DNA from: Phenylobacterium sp. J367
Lineage (GTDB): Bacteria > Pseudomonadota > Alphaproteobacteria > Caulobacterales > Caulobacteraceae
Assembly (NCBI RefSeq): GCF_024699985.1
Contig: NZ_JAJONA010000001.1
Span: forward strand, 1,798,001 to 1,862,000
Reading direction: 5' to 3'
DNA length: 64,000 nt
Shown: in pieces, positions 1 through 9,010 of the stretch
How the letters are laid out: each line of letters starts with the position of its first letter
How positions within the stretch are numbered: the stretch's first letter is position 1
Notes under the pieces: generated by a model
What the model was told of the DNA's origin: nothing
Database searches by the model: none
What the model saw: the letters and a program-made list of their open reading frames with translations, nothing else
Position numbers and translations under genes: made by a program

Positions 1-1798
1 TCATGGCGTGCTCCATCTTCATGGCCTCCAGCGTCAGCAGCGGCTGGCCCTTCGCCACCGCCTCGCCGGCCTTGACCGCCACCGCCGTCACCTTGCCGGG
101 CATCGGCGAGCGGATCTGCCCGTCGCTCGCCCCGCCCTCGGCGGCGTCGGCGCTCGGCGGATGGTCGGAGAAGGCGAAGGCCTCGCCGTGCTCGAAGACG
201 ACGATGTGGCCATCCTCGTCCAGCAGGACGGAGCGCGGCTCGGTCCCGCTCTCCGAGGGTTTCGCCAGCACCGCCTTGCCGTCCAGGAACAGCCGCACCG
301 CCGTCTCCGGCGGCCGGTTCAGGCGGAAGCCCACCAGCTCGCGCCAGGGCGAGGGGGCGGCCTCCCGTATGGGGCTGTCGTCGGCGATCAGCGCGCCGGC
401 CGCCGCCGCCGCCAGGGCGGCGTCCGACGGCGCCTCGGGCGTGGTCAGCTCGGCGAGTTTGCGGTCGATGAAGCCGGTGTCCAGGTCGCCGGCGATGAAC
501 CCCGGCGCCGACAGGCAGCGCGCCAGGAAGCCGGCGTTGGTCTTCACCGGCCACACCTCCACGGCGTCGCAGGCCTCGCAGAGGTCGGTGATCGCGTCCT
601 CGCGGGTCTCGCCGTGGCTGATCAGCTTGGCGATCATCGGGTCGTAGAAGGGGGTGATCCGCCCGCCCTCCTCGACGCCCGCGTCGGCGCGCACGCCCGG
701 CGGCAGGCGGAAGTGGTCGAGGTCGCCGGTCGACGGCAGGAAGCCCGCCGCCGGGTTCTCGGCATAGAGCCGGGCCTCCACCGCGTGGCCGGTGAGCGTG
801 ATCTCGTCCTGCTTCAGCGGCAGGGGCTCGCCGGCCGCCACCCGGATCTGCCACTCCACCAGGTCGAGGCCGGTGACCATCTCGGTGACCGGGTGCTCCA
901 CCTGCAGGCGGGTGTTCATCTCCATGAACCAGATGCGGTCCGGCTTCAGGCCGGCGCTCGCATCGGCGATGAACTCGACGGTGCCGGCGCCGACGTAGTT
1001 CACCGCCTGGGCGGCGCGCACTGCCGCCGCCGTCACCGCCGCCCGGGCCTCGGGCGTCATGCCGGGCGCCGGCGCCTCCTCGATCACCTTCTGGTGCCGC
1101 CGCTGCAGCGAGCAGTCGCGCTCGTAGAGGTGGACCACGTTCCCGTGGCTGTCGCCGAACACCTGCACCTCGATGTGCCGGGGCCGGGTGACATAGGTCT
1201 CCAGCAGCACCCGGTCGTCGCCGAAGCTCGCCGCCGCCTCGCGCTTGGCCGAGGTCAGGGCGGCGTCGAAGTCGGCGGCGCTCTCGACCTTCCGCATCCC
1301 CTTGCCGCCGCCGCCGGCCACCGCCTTGATCAGCACGGGATAGCCGATCCGGTCGGCTTCCCGCTTCAGGCTCTTCGGGTCCTGGTCCTCGCCCAGGTAG
1401 CCGGGCGTCACCGGCACGCCGGCCTTGTCCATCAGCGCCTTGGCGGCGTCCTTCAGGCCCATGGCGCGGATCGCCGCCGGCGGCGGTCCGATCCAGGTCA
1501 GGCCGGCCTTGGCGACGGCCTCCGCGAACTCGGCGTTCTCGGACAGGAAACCATAGCCCGGGTGGATGGCGTCGGCGCCGGCCTCCCTGGCCGCCGCGAT
1601 GATCTTCTCGCCGACGAGGTAGCTCTCGCGCGCCGCCGCCGGCCCGATCAGCACGGCGCGGTCGGCGTCACGCACATGCGCCGCATCGGCGTCCGCCTCG
1701 GAATAGACCGCCACCGTGGCGATCCCCATCCGCCGCGCCGTCGCGAACACCCTGCGCGCGATCTCGCCCCGGTTGGCCACCAGTATCGACTTGATCAT
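1..1798 (-). CDS. mccA: Biotin carboxylase/biotin carrier subunit of methylcrotonyl-CoA carboxylase (3' end cut by window)
   Basis: Biotin-dependent acyl-CoA carboxylase alpha subunit, probably the 3-methylcrotonyl-CoA enzyme of leucine/isovalerate breakdown in the cytosol. The protein opens [17 protein letters not shown], the classic biotin carboxylase N-terminus, followed by the ATP-grasp glycine loop GGGGKGM (about residue 163) and the HIEVQVFGD and [14 protein letters not shown] motifs. The biotinyl domain ends at the window edge with EAMKMEHAM, whose first Lys is the biotinylation site, so only a few dozen C-terminal residues are missing. It lies downstream of mccB on the same strand, separated by a 154-base gap holding a palindromic repeat. 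The reading frame is intact over about 598 codons. Propionyl- or geranyl-CoA carboxylase is the main alternative; pairing with the MccB-like subunit favours methylcrotonyl. Confidence 0.92.
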   Translation of the reverse strand, partial: MIKSILVANRGEIARRVFATARRMGIATVAVYSEADADAAHVRDADRAVLIGPAAARESYLVGEKIIAAAREAGADAIHPGYGFLSENAEFAEAVAKAGLTWIGPPPAAIRAMGLKDAAKALMDKAGVPVTPGYLGEDQDPKSLKREADRIGYPVLIKAVAGGGGKGMRKVESAADFDAALTSAKREAAASFGDDRVLLETYVTRPRHIEVQVFGDSHGNVVHLYERDCSLQRRHQKVIEEAPAPGMTPEARAAVTAAAVRAAQAVNYVGAGTVEFIADASAGLKPDRIWFMEMNTRLQVEHPVTEMVTGLDLVEWQIRVAAGEPLPLKQDEITLTGHAVEARLYAENPAAGFLPSTGDLDHFRLPPGVRADAGVEEGGRITPFYDPMIAKLISHGETREDAITDLCEACDAVEVWPVKTNAGFLARCLSAPGFIAGDLDTGFIDRKLAELTTPEAPSDAALAAAAAGALIADDSPIREAAPSPWRELVGFRLNRPPETAVRLFLDGKAVLAKPSESGTEPRSVLLDEDGHIVVFEHGEAFAFSDHPPSADAAEGGASDGQIRSPMPGKVTAVAVKAGEAVAKGQPLLTLEAMKMEHAM

Positions 1799-1831
1799 GC
1801 CACCGCCTCGCGCGCCGCAGGCGCCGTCATC

Positions 1832-1909
1832 TTGAACCACGAAAAACACGAAGGGCACGAAAGACGTGCGTCGGCCCGTTTCGTGTTTTTCGTGTCTTTC
1901 GTGGTTGAA
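1832..1909. repeat. Intergenic inverted repeat (AACCACGAA/TTCGTGGTT arms)
   Basis: A roughly 78-base imperfect palindrome between mccB and mccA. The left arm has repeating CACGAA units (AACCACGAAAAACACGAAG...), and the right arm is its complement ending TTTCGTGGTT. The spacer is about 20 bases. A similar half-arm (CCTTCGTGGTTCA) recurs near 6395. This is a dispersed intergenic palindrome of unknown function. Confidence 0.75.
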
Positions 1910-1952
1910 TCCTGAAGGCGCTGACGCGCCTCTGAGCTGCCCATCTCGCCCC

Positions 1953-3547
1953 TCACATCCGGAACACGCCGAAGCGCGTCTCGGGGATCGGGGCGTTCAG
2001 GGACGCGGAGATGGAGAGGCCGAGCACGTCGCGGGTCTGGGCCGGGTCGATGATCCCGTCGTCCCACAGCCTGGCGGTCGCGAAGTAGGGATTGCCCTCG
2101 TCCTCGTAGCGCTGGCGGACCGGCGCCTTGAAGGCCTCCCTCCTCGTCCTTGGTCCAGCGGTCCGCGTCGCGGTGGACGGTGGCCAGCACGCTGGCCGCC
2201 TGCTCGCCGCCCATCACGCTGATCCGGCTGTTCGGCCAGGTCCACAGGAAGCGCGGGGAATAGGCCCGGCCGCACATGCCGTAGTTGCCGGCCCCGAACG
2301 AGCCGCCGATCAGCACCGTGAACTTCGGCACCTCCGCGCTCGCCACGGCGGTGACCAGCTTCGCGCCGTCCTTGGCGATGCCGCCGGCCTCGTACTTGCC
2401 GCCGACCATGAAGCCGGAGATATTCTGCAGGAAGACGAGCGGGATCTTCCGCTTGCAGGCCAGCTCGATGAAGTGGGCGCCCTTCAGCGCGCTCTCCGAG
2501 AACAGCACGCCGTTGTTGGCGAGGATCGCCACCGGATAGCCCCAGATGCGCGCGAAGCCGGTGACCAGCGTTGTGCCGTAGAGCGGCTTGAACTCGTCGA
2601 ACTGGCTGCCGTCGACGATGCGGGCGATGACCTCGTGAACGTCGTAGGGCGCGCGCACGTCGGTCGGCACGATGCCGTAGAGCTCCTCGGGGTCGTAGGC
2701 CGGCGGCCGGGCCTCGGCGACCACCAGCTCGTCCGGCTTGGTGGTGTTCAGGTTGGCGACGATCGAGCGGACGATGGCCAGCGCGTGCTCGTCATCGTTG
2801 GCCACGTGGTCGACCACGCCAGAGCGGCGGCCGTGGGTGTCGGCGCCGCCCAGCTCCTCGGCGGTAATCACCTCGCCGGTGGCGGCCTTCACCAGCGGCG
2901 GGCCGCCCAGGAAGATGGTCCCCCTGGTTGCGGACGATCACCGTCTCGTCGCTCATGGCGGGCACATAGGCGCCGCCGGCGGTGCAGGAGCCCATGACGC
3001 AGGCGATCTGGGCGATGCCCTCGGCGCTCATCCGGGCCTGGTTGAAGAAGATCCGCCCGAAGTGGTCGCGATCGGGGAACACCTCGGCCTGGTGCGGCAG
3101 GTTCGCCCCGCCCGAGTCCACCAGATAGACGCAGGGCAGGCGGTTCTGCAGCGCGATCTCCTGGGCCCGGAGGTGCTTCTTCACGGTCAGCGGGAAATAG
3201 GCCCCGCCCTTCACCGTCGCGTCGTTGGCGACGATCATCACCTCGCGGCCGGACACCCGGCCGATGCCGGTGATCACGCCGGCGGCCGGCGCCTCGTCGC
3301 CGTACTCGCCGAACGCGGCCAGCGCGCCGACCTCCAGGAACGGCGAGCCCGGATCGAGCAGCCGCATGACCCGGTCGCGGGGGAGCAGCTTGCCGCGGCT
3401 CTCGTGGCGCTGGCGGCTGGCCTCCGGCCCGCCCAGCGCGGCTTTAGCGGCGTGTTTCCGCAGGTCCTCGACCAGTCCCCGGTTCACCCGGGCGTTGGCG
3501 GCGAAGCCGTCGGACGCGGGGTCGACGGCGCTCTGGAGCTTCCTCAT
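1953..3547 (-). CDS. mccB: Carboxyltransferase subunit of methylcrotonyl-CoA carboxylase (two frameshifts)
   Basis: Carboxyltransferase beta subunit of about 530 aa that transfers CO2 from biotin to the acyl-CoA. The N-terminus ([10 protein letters not shown]) is followed by [10 protein letters not shown] and [15 protein letters not shown], the carboxyltransferase crotonase-fold motifs. The C-terminal half has [16 protein letters not shown], diagnostic of the Mcc/Gcc family. Two single-base insertions break the frame: one in the C run at 2920-2924 (VRNQG|TIFLGG) and one at about 2138-2140 (KDEE|EAFKAP). Removing one base at each restores a continuous protein ending ETRFGVFRM at 1953. Both look like homopolymer sequencing errors. 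It starts 10 bases after the likely stop of the upstream acyl-CoA ligase, so the two probably share a transcript. Confidence 0.9.
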
Positions 3548-5228
3548 GGAGAAGACCTACGCCGTCTTTTTCGAGCACGAGGTCAAGTTCCTCGATCATC
3601 GCCTTGCGCATGGCGAATTTCTGCACCTTTCCGGTGACGGTCGTAGGGAAACCTTCCACGAAACGGATGTGCCTTGGAATCTTGTAGTGGGCGATCTGGC
3701 CCTTGCAGAACGCCCGCACGGCCTCGGCGTCCAGCGCCTCGCCGGGCTTCAGCACGATCCAGGCGCAGAGCTCCTCGCCGTACTTCGGGTCCGGCACGCC
3801 GATGACCTGGACGTCCTGGATCGCCGGGTGGCGGTAGAGGTATTCCTCGATCTCGCGGGGATAGATGTTCTCTCCGCCGCGGATGACCATGTCCTTGATC
3901 CGCCCGACGATGTTGCAGAAGCCCTCGTCGTCGATGACGGCCAGGTCGCCGGTGTGCATCCAGCCGCCGGCGTCGATGGCCTCGGCCGTCTTCTCCGGAT
4001 CGTCCCAGTAGCCGATCATCACGGAGTAGCCGCGGGTGCACAGCTCGCCCGGCTCGCCGCGCGGGACGATCCGGCCCTCGGCGTCGACGATCTTCACCTC
4101 CAGGTGCGGCTGGATGCGGCCGACGGTCGACACCCGCCGCTCCAGGCTGTCGTCGGTCCCGGACTGGAAGCTCACCGGCGAGGTCTCGGTCATGCCGTAG
4201 GCGATGGTCACCTCGGGCATGTGCATCCTGGAGATCACCTGCTTCATCACCTCGATGGGGCAGGGGGAGCCGGCCATGATCCCGGTCCGGAGGCTGGTCA
4301 GGTCGAAGCGCTCGAACTCAGGGTGGCCGAGCGCGGCGATGAACATGGTCGGCACGCCGTAGAGCGCCTGGCACCGCTCCGCCTCCACCGTCTCCAGCAC
4401 CGCCAGCGGGTCGAACGCCTCGGCGGGGAAGACCATGGTCGCCCCGTGCGCCACGCAGGCCAGGTTGCCCATCACCATGCCGAAGCAGTGATAGAGCGGC
4501 ACCGGGATGCAGACCTTCTCGCCGGCCTGCAGGCCGATGGCCCGGCCGACGAAGTGGCCGTTGTTCAGGATGTTGTGGTGGCTGAGCGTCGCGCCCTTCG
4601 GGAAGCCGGTCGTGCCGCTGGTGAACTGGATGTTGATCGCATCGTCGAACTGCAGGCGGGCGGCGACGGCCTCCAGCCGGTCCCGGTCCGCCGTGCGGGC
4701 CAGGACGTCGGCGAAGGCGAGCGCGTCGGCGTGGACCTCCTCGCCGGTGGTGATCACATGCTCCAGGCGCGGCAGCCTCGGCCGGAGTTCGCGCACCATC
4801 GCCAGGTACTCGGACGTCTTGTGGCGCACCGCCGTCACCAGCGCCCGGCACCCTACCTTGTTCAGCGCATACTCGGCTTCCGACAGCCGGTAGGCCGGGT
4901 TGATGTTGACCAGCACCAAGCCGGCCCGGGCCGTCGCGAACTGGGTCACCACCCATTCCCAGCAGTTCGGCGCCCAGACGCCGATCCGGTCGCCGGGTTC
5001 GAGGCCCAGGTCGAGCAGGCCGGCCGCGAACGCATCCACCCGCGCCTTCAGCTCGGCCCAGCTCCAGCGGACGTCCTGGTGGCGGGAGATCAGCGCCAGG
5101 CCCGCGGGCCTCGCCTGGCACATCTCCTCGAACGCCTGGCCGATGGTCTTGCCGATCAGCCGCTCACCGCTCGCGCCGTGCACGTAGCTCAGCTCCGCCA
5201 CCTTCGCCTCCCAATCGCTTTTCCCCAT
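3444..5228 (-). CDS. AMP-binding acyl-CoA synthetase (fatty acid/branched-chain acid CoA ligase)
   Basis: ANL-superfamily acyl-CoA ligase that activates a carboxylic acid with ATP and CoA. The protein starts [10 protein letters not shown]. It has the P-loop [11 protein letters not shown] (about residue 206), the YGMTETSP motif, the TGD hinge ([10 protein letters not shown]) and a C-terminal [10 protein letters not shown] lysine motif. As read, the frame runs on about 100 bases into mccB with non-homologous residues. A one-base deletion in the T run at 3567-3571 would give a natural end, LVLEKTA, with the stop at 3558-3560, just before the mccB start; I think that is the true end. It is the first gene of a leftward unit with mccB and mccA, so a substrate in leucine/isovalerate or medium-chain acid catabolism is likely but not proven. 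Confidence 0.88.
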   Translation of the reverse strand: MGKSDWEAKVAELSYVHGASGERLIGKTIGQAFEEMCQARPAGLALISRHQDVRWSWAELKARVDAFAAGLLDLGLEPGDRIGVWAPNCWEWVVTQFATARAGLVLVNINPAYRLSEAEYALNKVGCRALVTAVRHKTSEYLAMVRELRPRLPRLEHVITTGEEVHADALAFADVLARTADRDRLEAVAARLQFDDAINIQFTSGTTGFPKGATLSHHNILNNGHFVGRAIGLQAGEKVCIPVPLYHCFGMVMGNLACVAHGATMVFPAEAFDPLAVLETVEAERCQALYGVPTMFIAALGHPEFERFDLTSLRTGIMAGSPCPIEVMKQVISRMHMPEVTIAYGMTETSPVSFQSGTDDSLERRVSTVGRIQPHLEVKIVDAEGRIVPRGEPGELCTRGYSVMIGYWDDPEKTAEAIDAGGWMHTGDLAVIDDEGFCNIVGRIKDMVIRGGENIYPREIEEYLYRHPAIQDVQVIGVPDPKYGEELCAWIVLKPGEALDAEAVRAFCKGQIAHYKIPRHIRFVEGFPTTVTGKVQKFAMRKAMIEELDLVLEKDGVGLLHEEAPERRRPRVRRLRRQRPGEPGTGRGPAETRR

Positions 5229-5262
5229 CCTTCGCCCGCCCGCGCCCCCCTGTCATCCCCAC

Positions 5263-5378
5263 GCCCTCTCCCTACCCTCTCCCTCTCGGGCTTCGCCCGG
5301 GGGAGAGGAGTGGAGCTGAGAGTCAAAGCCATCACCTCCTCCCCCGCGAAGCGGAGAGGGAGAGGGTAGGGAGAGGGC
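5263..5378. repeat. Nested palindromic repeat, family 1, copy 1 (116 bp)
   Basis: A palindrome with outer arms GCCCTCTCCCTACCCTCTCC and its complement. The inner arms carry short hairpins (GGGCTTCGCCC on the left, CCGCGAAGCGG on the right). Related copies lie at 31966, 33443 and 43991. All are intergenic. Confidence 0.85.
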
Positions 5379-5432
5379 CTGCAGCCGAAAAACCTTGACT
5401 CCGCAGCTCTGGGATGTTCTCTTTTCGTTCTC

Positions 5433-6044
5433 ATGACCGACGATGCAGTCCAAATCGGAGAAGACCGTCACACCGTGACGCTCCGCGCGCTCGCGGGGAT
5501 GAGCCTGGAGCTCTGCCGCGACCTGCAGCAGCGGGCGCTGAACGCCGAGAGCCCCGAGGACGCCGTCCGCCTCGCCACCGCCTTCCACCGGGTCAGCCGC
5601 GGCCTGCGCCAGACCCTGGCCCTGGAACTCAAGCTGGTCCGCTACAAGGACGATCTGCACTTCAAGGCTCAGGAGAAAGCCGACCTCGCCGAGGTTAAGC
5701 GCAAGGCCGAGGCCGAGACCCATGACCTCGCTGTCGACCAGCGCCGCGACGGCGTCTGGACCCGGGTCGGCGACTGCTTCTGGACCGAGCACGAAGGCGC
5801 CGACTGGAACCTCCCCGACGACGGGATCGACAAGCCCGACCGCCCGCCGCCCGAAGACCCCATGTGGGACAGGCTCGAGGCCTTCCTCGACGCCGAGGAA
5901 GCCAAGCCCGACTTCCTCACCCGCGACTTCGACCTCCTGGTCATCGAAGCCTGCGACGCGATCGGCGCCGACCCCACCCTCATCTACGACATCCGAGGCC
6001 GCGAACGAGCCGAGCCCGAGCCCGCAACCGCCGACTCCTCCTAA
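5433..6044 (+). CDS. Hypothetical protein, helical, 203 aa
   Basis: I do not recognise the function. The start at ATG 5433 (MTDDAVQIGED) gives a charged, mostly helical protein without signal peptide or membrane segment. Residues 15-75 look like a long helix (ALAGMSLELCRDLQQRAL..., HRVSRGLRQTLALELKLVRYKDD). The tail is Pro- and acid-rich (DKPDRPPPEDPMWDRLEAF) with a final acidic extension. Codon usage fits the neighbours, so it is likely a real cytosolic protein. It stands alone between two blocks of palindromic repeats. Confidence 0.75.
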   Translation: MTDDAVQIGEDRHTVTLRALAGMSLELCRDLQQRALNAESPEDAVRLATAFHRVSRGLRQTLALELKLVRYKDDLHFKAQEKADLAEVKRKAEAETHDLAVDQRRDGVWTRVGDCFWTEHEGADWNLPDDGIDKPDRPPPEDPMWDRLEAFLDAEEAKPDFLTRDFDLLVIEACDAIGADPTLIYDIRGRERAEPEPATADSS

Positions 6045-6050
6045 CTCCGC

Positions 6051-6360
6051 TCATCCCGGCGAAAGCCGGGATCCAAGCCGAGTCCGCAGCCGCGCTGCGC
6101 GCGGAATGAACCACAGCACCACACAGAACCACACAGAAGGCGCCACCGGATGGCTTGGCGCCTCGATCATGCTTGCGCGCCTCCGGCGCGCGATTCACGC
6201 CCGCCATCTCACCGACCTCAGCCCACTCAGCCCCTTCTGTGTGGTTCTGTGTGTTTCTGTGGTTCCAAACCCGGACCGCACCGAGCCCGCCGGCCAGCAC
6301 CCGCGAGATCCGTGGTCCAAAACCGACCTCAGCCTGGATCCCGGCTTTCGCCGGGACGAG
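6051..6360. repeat. Composite nested inverted repeat in a gene-free stretch
   Basis: This fills most of the 424-base gap between 6044 and 6469. The outer arms are REP-like hairpins: TCATCCCGGCGAAAGCCGGG at 6054 and its inverted counterpart GGATCCCGGCTTTCGCCGGG at 6336. The inner arms are ACCACAGCACCACACAGAAC near 6111 and the complementary TTCTGTGTGGTTCTGTGTG near 6236. No convincing gene lies here. Past the right arm a CCTTCGTGGTTCA segment at about 6395 resembles the repeat at 1832. Confidence 0.75.
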
Positions 6361-6468
6361 CGGAGGAGGGGCGGATCAATGTCGCGTCCTTCGCGCCCTT
6401 CGTGGTTCATGCTCCATCCCCACCCGCGCCCTAGGCTCACCCAGCGTTCCCGTGGCAAAGACCTCCGC

Positions 6469-7624
6469 GTGAGCACCGAGACCTTTCCCGAGATCCGCGA
6501 AGCCGTCCGCAAGCTGTGCGCGCGCTTCCCCGGCGCCTACTGGCGCGAGCTGGACCGCGAGCGGGCCTATCCCACCGAATTCGTCCAGGCCCTGACCGAG
6601 GCCGGCTTCCTCTCCGTCCTGATCCCGGAGGAATACGGCGGCTCGGGCCTCGGCCTGCGCGCCGCCACCGCGGTGCTGGAGGAGATCCACCGCTCGGGCT
6701 GCAACGGCGCCCGCCTGCCACGCCCAGATGTACACCATGGGCACGATCCTCAGGCACGGCTCGCCGGCCCAGAAGCAGGCCTACCTGCCGAAGATCGCCA
6801 CCGGCGAGCTGCGCCTTCAGGCCTTCGGGGTGACGGAGCCCGACGCCGGCACCGACACCACCCGCATCTCCACCTTCGCCCGCCGCGAGGGCGACAGCTA
6901 CATCGTCTCCGGCCGGAAGATCTGGATCTCCCGGGCCGAGCACTCCGACCTCATGGTCCTGCTCTGCCGGACGCAGAAGCGCGAGGACGCCGCCAAGCCG
7001 TCGGACGGCATGAGCGTGCTGATCGTCGACATGCGCCAGGCCGTGGGGAACGGCCTGACCATCCGCCCGGTCCGGACCATGCTGAACCACGCGACCACCG
7101 AGCTCTTCTTCGAGGACCTGGAGGTGCCGGCCGCCAACCTGGTCGGCGAGGAAGGCAAGGGCTTCCGCTACATCCTCGACGGGATGAACGCCGAGCGGAT
7201 CCTGATCGCGTCCGAGTGCATCGGCGACGCGAAGTTCTTCATCGACCGCGCCTCCGCCTACGCCAAGGAGCGTAACGTCTTCGGCCGCGCCATCGGCGAG
7301 AACCAGGGCGTGCAGTTCCCGATCGCCCGCGCCTACGTCCAGATGACCGCCGCCGCCCACATGGTCGACCACGCCGCCGGCCTGTTCGAGGCCGGAGAGC
7401 CCTGCGGGACGGAGGCCAACATGGCCAAGCTCACCGCGTCGGAGGCCTCCTGGTACGCCGCCGACATGGCGCTCCAGACCCACGGCGGCTTCGGCTTCGC
7501 CGAGGAATACGACATCGAGCGGAAGTTCCGCGAGACCCGCCTCTACCAGGTGGCCCCGATCTCCACGAACCTGATCCTCTCCCACGTGGCCACCCACGTG
7601 CTGGACCTGCCGAAGAGCTTCTGA
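6469..7624 (+). CDS. Acyl-CoA dehydrogenase (one frameshift)
   Basis: FAD-dependent acyl-CoA dehydrogenase of about 385 aa catalysing alpha,beta-desaturation of an acyl-CoA. The proposed GTG start at 6469 gives STETFPEIREAVRKLC; no better ATG precedes it. Motifs seen are IPEEYGGSGLGL, the FAD/substrate motif FGVTEPDAGTD, RNVFGRAIGENQGVQFP, and the C-terminal THGGFGFAEEYDIER that carries the catalytic/FAD region. One extra C in the run 6710-6712 shifts the frame between GCNGA and ACHAQMYTMG. Its stop overlaps the start of the enoyl-CoA hydratase (TGATG), so the two are co-translated. Substrate cannot be read from the sequence; a short or branched acyl-CoA is plausible next to mccAB. Confidence 0.88.
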
Positions 7625-8419
7625 TGCCCCCCTGCCGCCCAACACGAGACCATCCTCATCGAAGACGCGTCGCCGGGCGTCGCCGTGGTCACCCTGAACC
7701 GGCCCGACGCCGCCAATTCGCTCAACACCAAGATGGGCGAGGAACTGCTGCACGCCTGGACGGGCCTGTCGGTCCGCGAGGACCTGCGCTGCGTGATCCT
7801 GGCCGGCGCGGGCAGGCACTTCTGCGCCGGCGCCGACCTCAAGGAACGCAACGGCATGACCGACAAGCAGTGGTCGGCCCAGCACGAGGTGTTCGAGGCC
7901 ATGGTCCGCGCCCAGCTCGCCGTGCCCGTGCCGGTGATCGCCGCGGTGAACGGGGCGGCGGTCGGCGGCGGCTGCGAGATGACGCTCGCCTGCGACTTCG
8001 CCTACGCCGGCGAGGCGGCGCGGTTCGGCCTGCCGGAGGTGGGGCTGGGCATCATGCCGGGTCTGGGCGGCACCCAGCTTCTGCGCCGGGCGGTGGGCGA
8101 GCGCCGCGCCCTGGAGCTCCTGACCACCGGGCGGCTGTTCACGGCGGCGGAGGCCGAGGCGTTCGGCCTGGTCAGCGGCGTGACCGCGCCGGATGCGCTG
8201 ATGTCGACGGTGATGGCTGTGGCCGGGACCATCGCGGCCAAGGCGCCCTTGTCGGTGCGGGCGCTGAAGTCTGTCGTCCGCGAGGGCGCCGGGCTGTCGC
8301 TCGCGGAGTCGATGGACCTGGAGCTCACCCACTACAACCGGCTGTTCCGGACCGAGGACCGTCGGGAAGGGGTCGCCAGCTTCAACGAGAAGCGGACGCC
8401 GGACTTCCAGGGGCGGTGA
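7624..8419 (+). CDS. Enoyl-CoA hydratase/isomerase family protein (frameshift at start)
   Basis: Crotonase-fold protein of about 264 aa. The likely start is ATG 7624, overlapping the dehydrogenase stop; an extra C in the six-C run 7627-7632 separates it from the main frame. Repair gives MPPAAQHETILIEDAS before VVTLNRPDAANSLN. It has the oxyanion-hole motif HFCAGADLKER and both catalytic glutamates of true hydratases, in GGGCEMTLACD and FGLPEVGLGIMPG. It would hydrate the product of the neighbouring dehydrogenase, perhaps 3-methylglutaconyl-CoA given mccAB nearby. A reading starting at GTG 7685 would lack the first beta-strand, so I prefer the repaired start. Confidence 0.88.
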
Positions 8420-8425
8420 CGGCCG

Positions 8426-8650
8426 TCAGACGGCCGCGTAGGCGTCCGGCCGAGCGCGTTCCACAGGGATCGGGGCCTCGGCGCCGCCGCTGCCCCGCGG
8501 GGGCCTGCGGTTCGTCACGAATTCCCAATCCGGCGGGCGACGGCCTGAGCGGGAGGGAGTGGTGATGCTGAAGGACCGGAGACGGTCGAGCAGATGCTCG
8601 AGGCTCTCGTCCGATCCCACCAGGTCTGGTTTGAACTGTCGATCGGCCAT
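8426..8650 (-). CDS. Small hypothetical protein, 74 aa
   Basis: A possible small gene in the roughly 318-base gap between the enoyl-CoA hydratase and the next rightward gene. It reads MADRQFKPDLVGSDESLEHL and has a Pro/Arg-rich C-terminal half. There is no recognisable domain, signal peptide or membrane segment. The N-terminal half has natural-looking composition, which is why I list it, but the ribosome-binding site is weak. It is divergent from the gene at 8738. Confidence 0.5.
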   Translation of the reverse strand: MADRQFKPDLVGSDESLEHLLDRLRSFSITTPSRSGRRPPDWEFVTNRRPPRGSGGAEAPIPVERARPDAYAAV

Positions 8651-8737
8651 GGCGGAGGCTTATACGCCTTTGCGCGACACAACGCCACACACAATGGTTA
8701 TCCACAAGTTAACGCCCTGATCTGTGAAGGAAGCCCC

Positions 8738-9010
8738 ATGGCCGAGGTCCGCACCCTGAAGATCGCCTTCGAAGGCACGCTGCAGCCGGGCCCGAAGCCC
8801 TGGATGTGGGCGACGGTCGAGGTGGCGCTGGAGGACGAGACCCCCAACCACCGCACGGTCAGCGCCCAGGTGCCGGTCCCGTTCGAGGGTCAGGACGTCT
8901 TCGAGATGCGCGAGGTGGCCTGGGCCGCCTTCCGCGAGGCGCTGGAGCAGGCCCTGGCCGCCGGCGCCGGCAAGACCGCCCAGCAGCTCTCCTTCACCGG
9001 GCCCGGCTAG
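8738..9010 (+). CDS. Small conserved hypothetical protein, 90 aa
   Basis: Function not recognised. ATG 8738 is preceded by GAAGGA at 8726-8731, a good ribosome-binding site, and is preferred to an upstream in-frame start at 8594. The protein begins MAEVRTLKIAFEG and ends AQQLSFTGPG; it looks like a small soluble alpha/beta fold with alternating strands. Its stop overlaps by three bases the stop of the convergent acyl-CoA ligase. Confidence 0.75.
   Translation: MAEVRTLKIAFEGTLQPGPKPWMWATVEVALEDETPNHRTVSAQVPVPFEGQDVFEMREVAWAAFREALEQALAAGAGKTAQQLSFTGPG

Noticed and set aside
8..1915. Long rightward open frames over mccA (and similar antisense frames throughout)
   Set aside because: High-GC shadow frames rich in Arg, Ala, Gly and His with no motifs. 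The opposite strand carries clear conserved proteins.
5263..5378. CRISPR array or tandem repeat
   Set aside because: The repeated blocks are inverted, not direct and evenly spaced, and no cas genes are present.
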